DNA from: Photobacterium damselae | Lineage (GTDB): Bacteria > Pseudomonadota > Gammaproteobacteria > Enterobacterales > Vibrionaceae | Length of the DNA stretch: 64,000 nucleotides | Direction: 5' to 3' | NCBI RefSeq assembly: GCF_003026815.1 | Contig: NZ_PYOG01000019.1 | Location: 23,480-87,479 of the forward strand | In this document: one piece after another, positions 1-9,963 of the stretch | Numbering within the stretch: the first letter of the stretch is position 1 | Layout of the letters: each line of letters starts with the position of its first letter | Made by a program: the position numbers and the translations under genes | Notes under the pieces: model-generated | The model's input: the letters and a program-made list of their open reading frames with translations, nothing else | The model's database searches: none | What the model was told of the DNA's origin: nothing

Positions 1-1
1 C

Positions 2-61
2 AAAGACGGCACATTGCGTCAATTATCGGAAAAATGGTTTGCTAGTGACATCACTCAGTAA
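2..61 (+). CDS. C-terminal end of a periplasmic amino-acid-binding protein (partial)
   Basis: The window opens inside a gene. Frame 2 reads KDGTLRQLSEKWFASDITQ and then stop. This is the usual C-terminal signature of SBP_bac_3 periplasmic binding proteins, where a DGT.....KWFG.D segment ends the protein. It is followed 35 bp later by a His/polar-amino-acid permease and then an ATPase, the normal order of a polar amino-acid ABC importer operon. Only 19 residues are visible, so the substrate cannot be told. Confidence 0.75.
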   Translation, partial: KDGTLRQLSEKWFASDITQ

Positions 62-96
62 GTAGCCACTAACTTAATTAATCAAAGGAGATGGCG

Positions 97-768
97 ATGG
101 GGTTTGATGTAAGTTATATGGTGTCGTTGTTGCCCATATTAGCCAAATACTTAACAACGACACTCTCAATGGCACTGTGGGGGATGATTTTTGCCTTATT
201 CTTGGCCCTAGTGATTGCGTTGATTCGTATTAAACGTATATGGGGACTCAACAGCTTAAGTCTACTCTATATTAGTTTCTTTCGTGGGACACCTTTGTTA
301 GTACAACTGTTTTTGTTCTATTACGGCCTACCGCAAGTTATTCCCGCTTTTGTAGGCCTTGATGGCTATAGCGCAGCAGTCATTGGTTTAAGTCTTCATT
401 TTGCTGCTTATATGGCAGAAACCATTCGTGGGGCAATTTTAGGTATCGATAACAGTCAGTACGAAGCCAGCCTAGCAATAGGAATGAGTGAACAACAGGC
501 GATGCGACGCATTATTTTGCCGCAGGCCATGCGTATCGCCTTACCTTCTTTGATGAACTACTTTATCGATATGATTAAATCGACCTCATTGGCGTTTGCA
601 TTAGGGGTTCCAGAAATCATGGCAAAAGCACAAATGGAGGCTTCATCAAGCTTTAGATTCTTTGAGGCATTCCTAGCCGTCGCCTTAATATACTGGTTAA
701 TAGTGATAGTGCTTACTCGCTTACAAACTTTGGCTGAAACTCGTTTAAATAAGGCGTATACCCGATGA
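97..768 (+). CDS. polar amino-acid ABC transporter permease
   Basis: Inner-membrane permease of a HisM/GlnP-type amino-acid importer, about 223 residues with several hydrophobic segments. The family EAA loop is clear near residues 125-150 (EASLAIGMSEQQAMRRIILP), the site that docks the ATPase. I chose ATG 97 because the AGGAG at 86-90 then sits six bases upstream; the in-frame ATG at 91 directly abuts that Shine-Dalgarno. The stop overlaps the start of the downstream ATPase gene by 4 bp, implying translational coupling. The ATPase is broken, so this permease may have no working motor unless another ATPase substitutes. Confidence 0.9.
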   Translation: MGFDVSYMVSLLPILAKYLTTTLSMALWGMIFALFLALVIALIRIKRIWGLNSLSLLYISFFRGTPLLVQLFLFYYGLPQVIPAFVGLDGYSAAVIGLSLHFAAYMAETIRGAILGIDNSQYEASLAIGMSEQQAMRRIILPQAMRIALPSLMNYFIDMIKSTSLAFALGVPEIMAKAQMEASSSFRFFEAFLAVALIYWLIVIVLTRLQTLAETRLNKAYTR

Positions 769-1525
769 TAACGATAAAAAATCTGACCAAACGCTTTGGT
801 GAACAGACTCTATTTTCCGATCTGAATCTAACGATAAAACCCGGTGAAATTGTGGCGATTATCGGTCCATCTGGAACAGGAAAATCAACATTATTACGTA
901 CCATAAACAGCTTAGAACAAGCCGATTCGGGTTCGGTTACCATTAATGATGTCTCTCTGCACTACCCTAAAACGAATGCACAACAGCGGCTAGCTTTGCG
1001 GCAACAAACTGGATTTGTGTTTCAAAATTACGCCCTCTTTCAGCATTTGACCGCCAAGCCCTCTTTCAGCATTTGACCGCCAAAGAGAACATTGCCGAAA
1101 GTTTAATTACTGTAAAAAAATGGTCAAAACAGCGCGCTTATAAAATTGCATTAAATATTTTGCAAGAAATTGGCTTAGCAGATAAAGCCGATTTTTATCC
1201 CATTGCACTATCTGGAGGACAACAACAACGCATTGGGATCGGACGAGCAATGGCTCAACAAGCAGAGCTGCTTTTATTTGATGAACCGACCTCAGCACTG
1301 GATCCTCAATGGGTTGGAGAGGTATTACTACTTATAAAAAAAATAGCTAAAAAACAACAAACTATGATTATCGTCACCCATGAAATGCAATTTGCCCGTG
1401 AAGTTGCTGACCGAGTGATCTTTATGGCTGATGGTCAATTTGTTGAACAAGGAACACCGGATCAGATCTTTACTCAACCACACGATCTGCGATTAAAAAA
1501 ATTCTTAAATCAAGTTGGGATCTAA
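765..1525 (+). pseudogene. amino-acid ABC transporter ATPase, frameshifted by a 26-bp tandem duplication
   Basis: This encodes a GlnQ/HisP-like ATPase in two frames. The first part (765-1076, 103 residues) has Walker A GPSGTGKST and reads through FQNYALFQHLTAK before running into PSFSI and a stop. The second part (1073-1525) has the signature LSGGQQQR, Walker B LLLFDEPTSALD and the switch histidine in VTHE. Removing one copy of the 26-bp repeat restores a single frame of about 244 residues, the normal family length. As written, the first product lacks the signature motif and Walker B, and the second lacks Walker A, so no working ATPase is expected. It could be a true mutation, a reversible slip or an assembly error. 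Confidence 0.9.
1032..1083 (+). repeat. 26-bp perfect tandem duplication inside the ABC ATPase gene
   Basis: Bases 1032-1057 and 1058-1083 are identical (starting gccctctttc, ending gaccgccaa). The unit is not a multiple of three, so the extra copy causes the frameshift described for the surrounding gene. One copy encodes the expected Q-loop-to-helical-domain region. Confidence 0.97.
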
Positions 1526-1534
1526 AAAGGATCC

Positions 1535-1562
1535 TTGCACAAAAACAAACAAGACGTATAAT
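1535..1562 (+). promoter_or_regulatory. sigma-70 promoter of rpmH-rnpA
   Basis: TTGCAC at 1535-1540 and a perfect TATAAT at 1557-1562 are spaced by 16 bases. They lie directly downstream of the ABC operon and about 150 bases before rpmH. A second TATAAT at 1585-1590 has no evident -35 partner. Confidence 0.75.
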
Positions 1563-1603
1563 TCAGCGCCCATACTCATATGGGTATAATGATTGACTCT
1601 TTG

Positions 1604-1660
1604 TTGGTCAGTGATTACAATTCCGCCTCTTTGTTAGAGGCTAATGGTTAAACTGACCAA
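1604..1660 (+). promoter_or_regulatory. structured 5' leader of rpmH
   Basis: A perfect 9-bp stem (TTGGTCAGT 1604-1612 with ACTGACCAA 1652-1660) encloses a second hairpin (GCCTCT 1625-1630 with AGAGGC 1636-1641). It sits in the leader between the promoter and the L34 start. Such nested stems in ribosomal-protein leaders can serve feedback control or RNA processing; the role here is inference. Confidence 0.55.
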
Positions 1661-1709
1661 TAAAGCCGTAACAACTTAAAAACTGATCAGTTAATTTTAA
1701 GGTAACAAA

Positions 1710-1847
1710 ATGAGCAAACGCACTTTTCAACCTTCAGTTCTAAAGCGTAAGCGTACTCACGGTTTCCGTGCACGTATGGCGACTAAGAACGGTCGTGCAG
1801 TTATCAACGCACGTCGCGCTAAAGGCCGTAAGCGTCTATCTAAGTAA
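1710..1847 (+). CDS. rpmH: 50S ribosomal protein L34
   Basis: Forty-five residues, very basic, beginning MSKRTFQPS and ending GRKRLSK. This is the full length of bacterial L34, a component of the large ribosomal subunit. ATG 1710 follows a weak AAGG at 1699-1702. It precedes rnpA by three bases, the usual rpmH-rnpA pair near the chromosome origin. A structured leader and a strong promoter lie upstream. Confidence 0.98.
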   Translation: MSKRTFQPSVLKRKRTHGFRARMATKNGRAVINARRAKGRKRLSK

Positions 1848-1850
1848 TCT

Positions 1851-2216
1851 TTGATTATTTTGGATAAGTTCGCATTCTCTCGGGAGTTACGTCTGTTAAC
1901 TCCCGAACATTATCAAGCAGTCTTCCAGCAAGCTCATCGTGCTGGCTCTCCTCACTTAACTATTCTTGCCCGTAATAACTCTCTAGGTTATCCCCGTCTT
2001 GGTCTTGCCGTTCCTAAAAAGCAGATCAAAACAGCTGTAGCTCGTAATCGATTTAAACGTGTCGTTCGTGATAGCTTCCGTTTAAAGCAACATCAGCTAC
2101 CAGCCAAAGATTTCGTTGTTATCGCAAGAAAGAGTGCTCAGGATTTAAGCAACGACGAGCTCAATAAGTTGTTAGATAAATTATGGCATCGCCTGTCTCG
2201 CCCTTCGCGTGGCTAG
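1851..2216 (+). CDS. rnpA: ribonuclease P protein component
   Basis: Protein subunit of RNase P, which matures tRNA 5' ends together with the M1 RNA. The 121-residue product has the family RNR motif ([14 protein letters not shown], about residues 65-77) and a GLAVPKK strand before it. The start is uncertain. TTG 1851 gives 121 residues; an in-frame TTG at 1860 gives [10 protein letters not shown], which matches the length of other RnpA proteins better. Rare TTG/GTG starts are usual for this gene. The 3' end overlaps yidD by 34 bp, a conserved arrangement. Confidence 0.95.
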   Translation: MIILDKFAFSRELRLLTPEHYQAVFQQAHRAGSPHLTILARNNSLGYPRLGLAVPKKQIKTAVARNRFKRVVRDSFRLKQHQLPAKDFVVIARKSAQDLSNDELNKLLDKLWHRLSRPSRG

Positions 2217-2440
2217 TCATTGGACTAGTCCGCTTTTACCAACTTGCGATCAGTCCATTGATTGGACCACGCTGTCGTTTTACCCCTACATGTTCACAAT
2301 ATGCGATAGAAGCCATAAAAACGCATGGAGCGATAAAAGGTTGTTGGTTAGCGGCGAAACGTCTATTAAGATGTCACCCTTTGAACTGCGGGGGTTATGA
2401 CCCCGTTCCGCCAACCAAGCATAACGACAGAGATAAATAA
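2183..2440 (+). CDS. yidD: membrane protein insertion efficiency factor YidD
   Basis: Small 85-residue protein with an N-terminal amphipathic segment and the family Cys signature [12 protein letters not shown] (about residues 30-41) followed by [12 protein letters not shown] (about 65-76). It helps YidC-dependent membrane insertion at the inner face of the inner membrane. It starts inside the end of rnpA and stops two bases before yidC, consistent with one operon. Confidence 0.96.
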   Translation: MASPVSPFAWLVIGLVRFYQLAISPLIGPRCRFTPTCSQYAIEAIKTHGAIKGCWLAAKRLLRCHPLNCGGYDPVPPTKHNDRDK

Positions 2441-2442
2441 CG

Positions 2443-4065
2443 ATGGACTCCCAACGCAATATTCTGTTAATTGCTCTACTGTTTGTTTCTTTTCTACTGT
2501 TTCAACAGTGGAACAGCGACAAAAACCCTCAGCCTCAAAGCCAGGGTGTAGCGCAACAAGTTAACAACAGCGGTGATGTGCCTTCACATTCTGCTGATGG
2601 TCAGCTAGTCACTGATCAAAGTAGCTCGCAAAACTTAATCACCATTAAAACCGATGTACTGGCGCTTACTGTCGATACGCTTGGTGGTGACGTAGTAGAT
2701 GCAAAACTACTTAAATACAACAACACTCTAGGCTCAAAAGACCCATTTGTGCTATTAGAGAACAATCCTGAACACAGCTATGTGGCACAATCTGGCCTTA
2801 TTGGTCAAAACGGTATTGATACTAATGCTGGCCGCGCTCAATTTACCGTTTCTGGTAAAGATTTCACTCTAGCTCCTGATCAAAAAGAACTTCGCGTTCC
2901 TATGACTTATGAGAAAGATGGAATTAAATACACTAAAACATTTGTTCTTAAGCCTAACAGCTACGCTGTAAATGTTGATTACACTATCGATAACCAAAGT
3001 GCAGCTCCAACATCAGTTCAAATGTACGCTCAGCTTCGCCACTCTCTAGTTGCAAGCAAGAGCAGCCTAACTATGCCAACATACCAAGGTGGCGCATACT
3101 CATCAGTTGATACTAACTACAAGAAGTACAGCTTTGATGATATGAAAGATAAGAACCTAAATGTTACTACACCAGATGGTTGGGTAGCGGTTCTTCAACA
3201 CTACTTTGTATCAGCTTGGATCCCTCGTGACGGTAATGAATCACTAAATAACCTGTACTCTCGTTCAAGCGACGGTAATGGTTATATCGGTGTTCGTATG
3301 CCTGCTGTGACCGTTGCACCAGGTGCGACTGACACATTAAAAGCAACATTATGGGTAGGTCCTAAGCTACAAAATGAAATGGCAGCAACTGCGAAAAACT
3401 TAAACCTAACGGTTGACTACGGTTGGTTATGGTTCATTGCAAGCCCACTTCATAAGCTTCTTTCATTTATCCACAGCATCGTGGGTAACTGGGGTGTAGC
3501 TATCATGGTATTGACCTTCATTGTTCGTGGTGCCATGTACCCACTAACAAAAGCACAATACACTTCTATGGCGAAAATGCGCATGCTACAGCCTAAGCTG
3601 CAAGCAATGCGTGAGCGTTTCGGTGATGACCGTCAACGCCTAAGCCAAGAGATGATGGAGCTATACCGTAAGGAAAAAGTAAACCCACTTGGTGGCTGTT
3701 TACCTATCCTGGTTCAAATGCCAATTTTCATCGCGCTATACTGGGCTCTGATGGAATCGGTAGAACTACGTCATGCGCCATTCTTCGGCTGGATTCATGA
3801 CCTATCAGCGCAAGACCCTTACTACATCTTGCCAATTCTGATGGGTATCACTATGTTCATGATTCAGAAGATGAGCCCATCGACTATTACGGACCCAATG
3901 CAGCAGAAGATCATGACATTTATGCCTGTTATGTTTACTTTCTTCTTCCTATGGTTCCCATCTGGTCTAGTTCTATACTGGCTAGTATCAAACATCGTAA
4001 CGCTAATTCAGCAAACTCTGATTTATCGTTCACTAGAGAAGAAAGGCTTACACTCTAAGTCGTAA
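2443..4065 (+). CDS. yidC: membrane protein insertase YidC
   Basis: Inner-membrane insertase of 540 residues, the usual length in gammaproteobacteria. Residues 1-20 form the first membrane segment ([19 protein letters not shown]). A long periplasmic beta domain follows (about 60-320). The conserved insertase core begins near 345 ([22 protein letters not shown]), with the conserved core arginine in that helix, the [17 protein letters not shown] hairpin and further C-terminal helices. The protein ends in a basic tail ([12 protein letters not shown]). It works with SecYEG or alone on small membrane proteins. It is the last gene before a strong terminator. Confidence 0.98.
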   Translation: MDSQRNILLIALLFVSFLLFQQWNSDKNPQPQSQGVAQQVNNSGDVPSHSADGQLVTDQSSSQNLITIKTDVLALTVDTLGGDVVDAKLLKYNNTLGSKDPFVLLENNPEHSYVAQSGLIGQNGIDTNAGRAQFTVSGKDFTLAPDQKELRVPMTYEKDGIKYTKTFVLKPNSYAVNVDYTIDNQSAAPTSVQMYAQLRHSLVASKSSLTMPTYQGGAYSSVDTNYKKYSFDDMKDKNLNVTTPDGWVAVLQHYFVSAWIPRDGNESLNNLYSRSSDGNGYIGVRMPAVTVAPGATDTLKATLWVGPKLQNEMAATAKNLNLTVDYGWLWFIASPLHKLLSFIHSIVGNWGVAIMVLTFIVRGAMYPLTKAQYTSMAKMRMLQPKLQAMRERFGDDRQRLSQEMMELYRKEKVNPLGGCLPILVQMPIFIALYWALMESVELRHAPFFGWIHDLSAQDPYYILPILMGITMFMIQKMSPSTITDPMQQKIMTFMPVMFTFFFLWFPSGLVLYWLVSNIVTLIQQTLIYRSLEKKGLHSKS

Positions 4066-4080
4066 CCTCAATTCTTACTA

Positions 4081-4110
4081 AAAAGGCGACCTTAAGGTCG
4101 CCTTTTTTAT
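4081..4110 (+). terminator. rho-independent terminator after yidC
   Basis: An 11-bp perfect stem (AAGGCGACCTT / AAGGTCGCCTT) is followed by a T run. The A run on the other side makes it potentially bidirectional. Confidence 0.9.
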
Positions 4111-4200
4111 TGGTTAAAAAAGATTGATGATGGATTATTAGGTGTTATCCGCTACTCTAGTTTACAATCACCGCCTTATTTTTAAGCTAAGTCACAAGTT

Positions 4201-5568
4201 ATGAATCAACATACAGATACCATTGTCGCTCAAGCTACACCGCCAGGCCGTGGTGGCGTAGGTATTATTCGTGTCTCAGGCCCAAAAGCTAAAGAAGTGG
4301 CTTTAGCTGTTGCGGGTCGAGAACTCCGTCCTCGTTATGCCGAATATCTGCCTTTCAAGAATGAAGATGGCACCGCTCTTGATCAGGGCATCGCTTTATT
4401 CTTTAAAGGTCCAAATTCATTTACAGGCGAAGATGTTCTAGAACTGCAAGGCCATGGCGGCCCAGTTTTAATGGATATGTTGATTCGCCGTATTCTAACG
4501 CTTGATGGTATTCGTCCTGCTCGCCCTGGTGAATTCTCAGAACGCGCTTTTATGAATGACAAACTGGATCTTGCTCAAGCAGAAGCGATTGCCGACCTGA
4601 TTGATGCCAGCTCTGAAGAAGCGGCTAAAAGTGCCTTCCAGTCGCTACAAGGCGCATTCTCAACTCGTGTTAATGAACTGGTTGAGTCTCTTATTTATCT
4701 ACGTATGTACGTTGAAGCTGCCATTGATTTTCCTGAAGAAGAAATTGATTTTCTCTCTGACGGTAAAGTATCAGGCGATCTTAACCGCATCATTGACCGC
4801 CTAGAAGCCGTACGCAAAGAAGCCAACCAAGGCTCTATTATGCGTGAAGGCATGAAGGTAGTGATTGCTGGCCGTCCTAATGCTGGTAAATCAAGCCTAC
4901 TGAATGCCCTCTCAGGAAAAGACAGCGCAATTGTTACCGATATTGCAGGTACAACTCGTGATGTACTGCGTGAACATATCCATATTGATGGTATGCCGCT
5001 ACACATTATCGATACCGCAGGCCTACGCGAAGCATCCGATGAAGTAGAAAGAATTGGTATTGAACGAGCTTGGGATGAAATTTTACAAGCCGATCGCGTA
5101 TTATTTATGGTCGATGGCACCACAACTGATGCAACAGATCCAAAAGAAATTTGGCCTGATTTTATTGAACGCCTACCCGAAAATATGGGCCTAACGGTGA
5201 TCCGCAATAAGATCGAGCTTACCGGTGAACAAGCCGGGATCTGCCATGTTAATAACCCAACCTTGATCCGTTTATCTGCTTTAACCGGAGAAGGCGTTGA
5301 TAGCTTACGTCAGCACCTAAAAGAGTGTATGGGCTTCTCTGGTACAACCGAAGGTGGTTTTATGGCTCGTCGTCGCCATCTAGACGCCTTAGAACGCGCA
5401 GCAGAACACCTAGAAATCGGTAAATCTCAGCTAGAAGGCTATATGGCAGGTGAAATTCTAGCGGAAGAACTTCGTCTTGCTCAGCAACATCTTAGTGAGA
5501 TTACAGGGGAATTTACCTCAGACGATCTTCTTGGCCGGATCTTTACTTCATTCTGTATTGGTAAGTAA
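4201..5568 (+). CDS. mnmE: tRNA uridine-5-carboxymethylaminomethyl GTPase MnmE
   Basis: GTPase that works with MnmG to install the 5-(carboxymethyl)aminomethyl group on wobble U34 of certain tRNAs. The N-terminal folate-binding domain starts [17 protein letters not shown]. The G domain has P-loop GRPNAGKSS (about 224-232), the G2 loop GTTRD and G3 DTAG. The C terminus is the catalytic CIGK, where Cys is the conserved residue of the C-x-G-K tail. Length is 455 residues, normal for the family. It has its own short intergene after yidC. Confidence 0.98.
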   Translation: MNQHTDTIVAQATPPGRGGVGIIRVSGPKAKEVALAVAGRELRPRYAEYLPFKNEDGTALDQGIALFFKGPNSFTGEDVLELQGHGGPVLMDMLIRRILTLDGIRPARPGEFSERAFMNDKLDLAQAEAIADLIDASSEEAAKSAFQSLQGAFSTRVNELVESLIYLRMYVEAAIDFPEEEIDFLSDGKVSGDLNRIIDRLEAVRKEANQGSIMREGMKVVIAGRPNAGKSSLLNALSGKDSAIVTDIAGTTRDVLREHIHIDGMPLHIIDTAGLREASDEVERIGIERAWDEILQADRVLFMVDGTTTDATDPKEIWPDFIERLPENMGLTVIRNKIELTGEQAGICHVNNPTLIRLSALTGEGVDSLRQHLKECMGFSGTTEGGFMARRRHLDALERAAEHLEIGKSQLEGYMAGEILAEELRLAQQHLSEITGEFTSDDLLGRIFTSFCIGK

Positions 5569-5736
5569 AGCGATCCCTTTTTGATTAAGATCCACACCTT
5601 AACGCAATAAGTTGTGGATCTTTTCTTCTCTCTTCTCCCCCAACCACCTCGGTTATCCCCTACTTTTTCTCTCTGTTTTATTTTCTATAAGCTTGTACAA
5701 TCGCTGCAACGTCATGAACGTATCATTGAGGATTGT

Positions 5737-6177
5737 ATGACAGATATCACTTTTATCACCGGCAGTACTTTAGGCGGTGCAGAATATGTTGCAGAGCATC
5801 TGGCTGATTTATTAACAGAAGATGGTCACAACACAGAAATTGAAAATCAGGCCGATTTAAACAATCTAGCCACCAGCGGGTTGTGGATTATTGTGTGTTC
5901 AACTCATGGAGCAGGTGATTTTCCTGATAATTTTCAAAACCTTGCATCTCAAATTATTGAACAAAAGCCCGATTGTTCAGAGCTCAAACTGGCTGTAGTT
6001 GGTTTAGGTGATAGTAGTTATGACACCTTCTGTGCCGCAGGAAAGAAAATAGAACAAATGCTGGTGGATCTAGGGGCAAAACTTATCGCTCCACGCCTTG
6101 ATATTGATGTTTCAGCTCATCCAGTACCTGAAGAACCAGCAGAAATCTGGCTTGAGCAATGGAAAAATACGTTATAA
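5737..6177 (+). CDS. mioC: flavodoxin-like protein MioC
   Basis: FMN-binding flavodoxin-domain protein of 146 residues. The phosphate loop GSTLGGAEYVAE (about 8-19) and two flavin-contacting loops (STHGAGDFPDN; GLGDSSYDTFC) are visible. ATG 5737 follows a GAGGA at 5727-5731. An upstream in-frame extension to 5614 has low-complexity residues unlike the family and is rejected. It lies next to oriC and reads into it, as in E. coli and Vibrio, where its transcription can influence initiation. Confidence 0.95.
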   Translation: MTDITFITGSTLGGAEYVAEHLADLLTEDGHNTEIENQADLNNLATSGLWIIVCSTHGAGDFPDNFQNLASQIIEQKPDCSELKLAVVGLGDSSYDTFCAAGKKIEQMLVDLGAKLIAPRLDIDVSAHPVPEEPAEIWLEQWKNTL

Positions 6178-6613
6178 CGGTTAATAATTCATCAATTATT
6201 ACTCAATTTTAAGCCGGATCTAAAACTTTTTTCTGTGGATAACTATAGATCTAAACAGTGATCAACCCTTAGTTATCCATTGTATAAGTTTTAGATCCCC
6301 CATGCCCTGTGTATAAGTGGCCATTTAGATCCCAGCTAATCCCAAATAAGATCCAAGCTCCTCCACAGCAAATGATCCTCGATAAACTCATGATCATTAG
6401 GATCATTTATCACTTATCCACACGATCATGCGATCTTAATAGTAGATCTAACAAAAGATCTTCTTAAAAGATCTTTATATATATTTAAAGAAGACAAAAC
6501 TCATGATCAAATGATCTTGATGAAAGATTCTCTCTTTTTAAGAAAAAGGATAGAATAACGTCCCTTTGCTCGTAGTTAACTCATTGGCTATTTAAAATAC
6601 CTAAGGCAGTTCC
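6178..6613. other. oriC: chromosomal replication origin oriC
   Basis: Non-coding interval between mioC and mnmG. Two perfect DnaA boxes face each other: TGTGGATAA at 6234-6242 and TTATCCACA at 6414-6422. Near matches include TGTGTATAA at 6308-6316 and TTATCCATT at 6273-6281. I count about 16 GATC (Dam) sites between 6216 and 6516. Next to the 6414 box, on the mnmG side, lies an AT-rich stretch (about 6440-6560) with repeated AAGATCTT-type and TTTTTAAGAAAAA segments, suited to be the unwinding element. The order AT-rich/R1-like box/.../R4-like box matches the E. coli origin. Confidence 0.93.
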
Positions 6614-8503
6614 ATGTTTTACCAGGATAATTTTGATGTCATCGTTGTGGGTGGTGGTCACGCAGGTACTGAAGCTGCGCTCGCTGCTGCTCGAATGGGA
6701 CAAAAAACCTTACTTTTGACGCATAATATTGACACATTGGGTCAAATGTCTTGTAACCCAGCTATCGGCGGGATCGGGAAAGGACACCTGGTTAAAGAAG
6801 TCGATGCACTTGGCGGCCTAATGGCGCGTGCCATCGATAAAGGCGGGATCCAATTTCGTACACTTAACTCTTCTAAAGGCCCTGCTGTTCGCGCAACTCG
6901 TGCTCAAGCTGACCGTGCACTTTACAAAGCGGCGGTTCGTGAAGCATTAGAGAATCAACCTAACTTGATGCTATTCCAACAAGCCGTTACTGATCTTATC
7001 GTTGAGCAAGATCGTGTTGTTGGTGCAGTAACTGAAATGGGGTTGAAATTCCGCGCTAAAGCTGTGGTATTGACCGTAGGTACTTTCCTTGGCGGCCGAA
7101 TCCATATTGGCTTAGAGAACTACAATGGCGGTCGTGCAGGCGATCCACCATCCATAGCACTAGCTCATCGCTTACGTGAACTTCCATTTCGTGTAAGCCG
7201 CTTAAAAACGGGTACACCACCTCGAATTGATGCGCGTACTGTTGATTTTAGCGTGCTAGAAAAACAGTTTGGTGATAATCCAACTCCTGTATTTTCATTT
7301 ATGGGTAAGCAATCGGATCATCCGCGTCAGATCCCTTGTTTTATCACTCATACCAATGAACGTACTCATGATGTAATTCGCAACAACCTAGATCGTAGCC
7401 CAATGTATGCGGGTGTAATCGAAGGTGTTGGTCCTCGATACTGTCCATCTATCGAAGACAAAGTAATGCGTTTTGCAGATAAAAACAGCCATCAAATCTT
7501 TATTGAGCCAGAAGGCTTAACAACGCATGAATTGTATCCAAATGGTATCTCAACCAGTTTGCCATTTGATGTTCAGATGCAGATCGTGCGCTCAATGAAA
7601 GGTTTTGAAAACGCAGATATCGTTCGACCTGGCTATGCTATCGAGTACGATTTCTTTGATCCTCGCGATCTAAAACAAACTTTTGAAACCAAATTTATGG
7701 CAGGCTTGTTCTTCGCCGGTCAGATTAACGGTACAACTGGCTACGAAGAGGCAGCTGCACAAGGCCTATTAGCGGGTATGAACGCTGCGTTGTGCGCTCA
7801 AGGCAAAGATGGTTGGAGCCCTCGTCGTGATCAGGCATATATGGGTGTATTGATTGATGACCTATCAACAATTGGTACGAAAGAACCATACCGTATGTTT
7901 ACCTCTCGCGCGGAATACCGTCTGCTACTTCGTGAAGATAATGCCGATTTACGTCTAACCGAAATGGGTCGTCAATTTGGTTTGGTTGATGATGAGCGTT
8001 GGGCTCGTTTCAATCAGAAGATCGAAAATATGGAACAAGAACGTCAACGTTTGAAAGATATTTGGATCAATCCAAATTCAGCACAAGTTGATGAACTTAA
8101 TAAGATCCTAAAAACACCTATCGTACGTGAAGCAAGTGGTGAGGATCTACTTCGTCGTCCAGAAGTGACTTATGACATGCTAACAGCGATTGAGACTTTT
8201 GGTCCGGCTCTTGAAGATACGCAAGCGAGTGAGCAAGTCGAAATCCAGGTTAAATACCAAGGTTATATCGATCGCCAAAAAGATGAAGTAGAAAAATCAC
8301 TTCGCCATGAAAAAACCAAACTACCATTTGATTTAGACTATAGCGTTGTTAAAGGTCTATCAAACGAAGTTATTGCGAAGCTAAACGATGCAAAACCGGA
8401 AACGGTAGGTATGGCATCTCGTATTTCAGGTGTTACTCCTGCGGCTATCTCATTGCTGCTTGTGTACCTGAAAAAGCAAGGCTTGCTGAAAAAAGGCGAA
8501 TAG
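6614..8503 (+). CDS. mnmG: tRNA uridine-5-carboxymethylaminomethyl modification enzyme MnmG
   Basis: FAD-dependent partner of MnmE, 629 residues. The N-terminal dinucleotide-binding motif is [19 protein letters not shown] (about 11-29). The family stretch [22 protein letters not shown] follows, including the conserved Cys. A second family signature, near 370-385, is [20 protein letters not shown]. The C-terminal helical domain (about 550-629) binds MnmE. It starts right of oriC and is followed 9 bp later by rsmG, the conserved gidA-gidB pair. Confidence 0.98.
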   Translation: MFYQDNFDVIVVGGGHAGTEAALAAARMGQKTLLLTHNIDTLGQMSCNPAIGGIGKGHLVKEVDALGGLMARAIDKGGIQFRTLNSSKGPAVRATRAQADRALYKAAVREALENQPNLMLFQQAVTDLIVEQDRVVGAVTEMGLKFRAKAVVLTVGTFLGGRIHIGLENYNGGRAGDPPSIALAHRLRELPFRVSRLKTGTPPRIDARTVDFSVLEKQFGDNPTPVFSFMGKQSDHPRQIPCFITHTNERTHDVIRNNLDRSPMYAGVIEGVGPRYCPSIEDKVMRFADKNSHQIFIEPEGLTTHELYPNGISTSLPFDVQMQIVRSMKGFENADIVRPGYAIEYDFFDPRDLKQTFETKFMAGLFFAGQINGTTGYEEAAAQGLLAGMNAALCAQGKDGWSPRRDQAYMGVLIDDLSTIGTKEPYRMFTSRAEYRLLLREDNADLRLTEMGRQFGLVDDERWARFNQKIENMEQERQRLKDIWINPNSAQVDELNKILKTPIVREASGEDLLRRPEVTYDMLTAIETFGPALEDTQASEQVEIQVKYQGYIDRQKDEVEKSLRHEKTKLPFDLDYSVVKGLSNEVIAKLNDAKPETVGMASRISGVTPAAISLLLVYLKKQGLLKKGE

Positions 8504-8512
8504 GAGTTTGTT

Positions 8513-9133
8513 GTGAAACAACGTTTAGCCCAATTAATTTCTCAAACTGACCTACAGGTCACAGAACAGCAATTAGACCAGCTAGTAGGCTATGTTGAAC
8601 TGCTGAACAAATGGAATAAAGCGTATAATCTGACTTCTGTGCGTGATCCAAATGAGATGTTAGTGAAACATATCATGGATAGTATTGTCGTAAGTGAATA
8701 CCTAAAAGGTGACCACTATATTGATGTGGGTACCGGACCTGGTCTACCGGGGATTCCTCTGGCAATTATGTGTCCAGAGAAATCTTTTACTTTGCTCGAT
8801 AGCTTAGGTAAACGAATTCGTTTTATTCGTCAGGTCATTTTTGAATTAAAAATTACCAATGTGACACCAGTACAGAGTCGTGTTGAAGAGTTCCAACCTG
8901 AAGAAGGATTTGATGGTGTCTTGAGTCGAGCATTTGCATCGATGACGGATATGGTCACTTGGTGTCACCACCTACCTAAGGCGAATGGTAACTTTTTAGC
9001 ACTTAAAGGACAGTTTAGTGAACAAGAAGTGGCAGAACTTCCTGACTGGTGCACGGTAAATGAGGTTAACTCTCTGCGTGTACCTGAATTGGATGGTGAG
9101 CGTCACCTTGTGGTGCTAAGCGCAAAGGAATGA
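8513..9133 (+). CDS. rsmG: 16S rRNA (guanine527-N7)-methyltransferase RsmG
   Basis: SAM-dependent methyltransferase of 206 residues acting on G527 of 16S rRNA. The SAM-binding motif [15 protein letters not shown] lies near residues 72-86, preceded by the typical [11 protein letters not shown]. The GTG start at 8513 has a TAGGAG at 8501-8506. It follows mnmG by 9 bp and precedes parA by 16 bp, so these genes probably share a transcript. Confidence 0.97.
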   Translation: MKQRLAQLISQTDLQVTEQQLDQLVGYVELLNKWNKAYNLTSVRDPNEMLVKHIMDSIVVSEYLKGDHYIDVGTGPGLPGIPLAIMCPEKSFTLLDSLGKRIRFIRQVIFELKITNVTPVQSRVEEFQPEEGFDGVLSRAFASMTDMVTWCHHLPKANGNFLALKGQFSEQEVAELPDWCTVNEVNSLRVPELDGERHLVVLSAKE

Positions 9134-9149
9134 TAATTGAGGTTTGTTC

Positions 9150-9947
9150 GTGGGAAGAATCATAGCGGTTGCCAACCAAAAAGGTGGCGTAGGTAAAACA
9201 ACAACATGTGTTAATTTAGCGGCATCTCTTGCTGCCACTCAACGTAAAGTCTTGGTGATCGATCTCGATCCTCAAGGTAACGCAACGATGGCCAGTGGTG
9301 TTGATAAGTACCAAGTTGAAGCTACAGCTTATGATCTTCTGGTCGAACAGACCCCATTTGAACAAGTTGCGATCACTGAAACGACAGGCGGTTATCATTT
9401 GATAGCGGCCAATGGTGATGTGACCGCAGCTGAAATCAAATTGATGGAAGTTTTTGCGCGAGAAGTTCGTTTACGTAATGCGTTAGCGACAGTTCGCGAT
9501 AACTATGATTTCATCTTTATTGATTGTCCGCCTGCACTAAACCTACTTACAATCAATGCGATGACAGCGGCAGATTCTGTTTTGGTCCCAATGCAGTGTG
9601 AGTATTTTGCACTGGAAGGATTAACAGCTCTGATGGATACAATTAGTAAGCTTACCGCAGTAGTGAATGCGGATCTAAAAATTGAAGGCTTACTTCGAAC
9701 CATGTTCGACCCGCGTAATCGCCTTGCCAATGAAGTGTCTGATCAGTTGAAGAAGCACTTCGGTGATAAAGTTTATCGAACGGTCATTCCTCGCAATGTA
9801 CGTTTAGCAGAGGCCCCAAGTCATGGCCGACCTGCAATGTATTACGATAAATATTCTAGTGGCGCTAAAGCTTATCTTGCCCTTGCTGGTGAGATGATCC
9901 GTCGAGAAGAGCAACAGTTATCTCAAGCTGAAACTGTCAACGCATAA
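9150..9947 (+). CDS. parA: chromosome-partitioning ATPase ParA
   Basis: Deviant Walker-type ATPase of 265 residues that segregates origin regions with ParB. The P-loop KGGVGKTT (about 10-17), switch VIDLDPQGN and FIDCPPALN are intact. I chose GTG 9150 (MGRIIAVANQKGG) because it matches ParA N termini and has TTGAGG seven bases upstream; the TTG at 9144 would add two residues. It is directly followed by parB, 16 bp apart. Confidence 0.97.
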   Translation: MGRIIAVANQKGGVGKTTTCVNLAASLAATQRKVLVIDLDPQGNATMASGVDKYQVEATAYDLLVEQTPFEQVAITETTGGYHLIAANGDVTAAEIKLMEVFAREVRLRNALATVRDNYDFIFIDCPPALNLLTINAMTAADSVLVPMQCEYFALEGLTALMDTISKLTAVVNADLKIEGLLRTMFDPRNRLANEVSDQLKKHFGDKVYRTVIPRNVRLAEAPSHGRPAMYYDKYSSGAKAYLALAGEMIRREEQQLSQAETVNA

Positions 9948-9963
9948 AAATAGGAAATAAAAC

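Noticed and set aside
4695..5207. Long minus-strand frame (170 residues) in mnmE
   Set aside because: Antisense shadow of mnmE; its Arg/Ser-rich composition has no domain.
5614..5736. N-terminal extension of mioC
   Set aside because: Proline/Phe-rich residues unlike flavodoxins, and a better ribosome site at ATG 5737.
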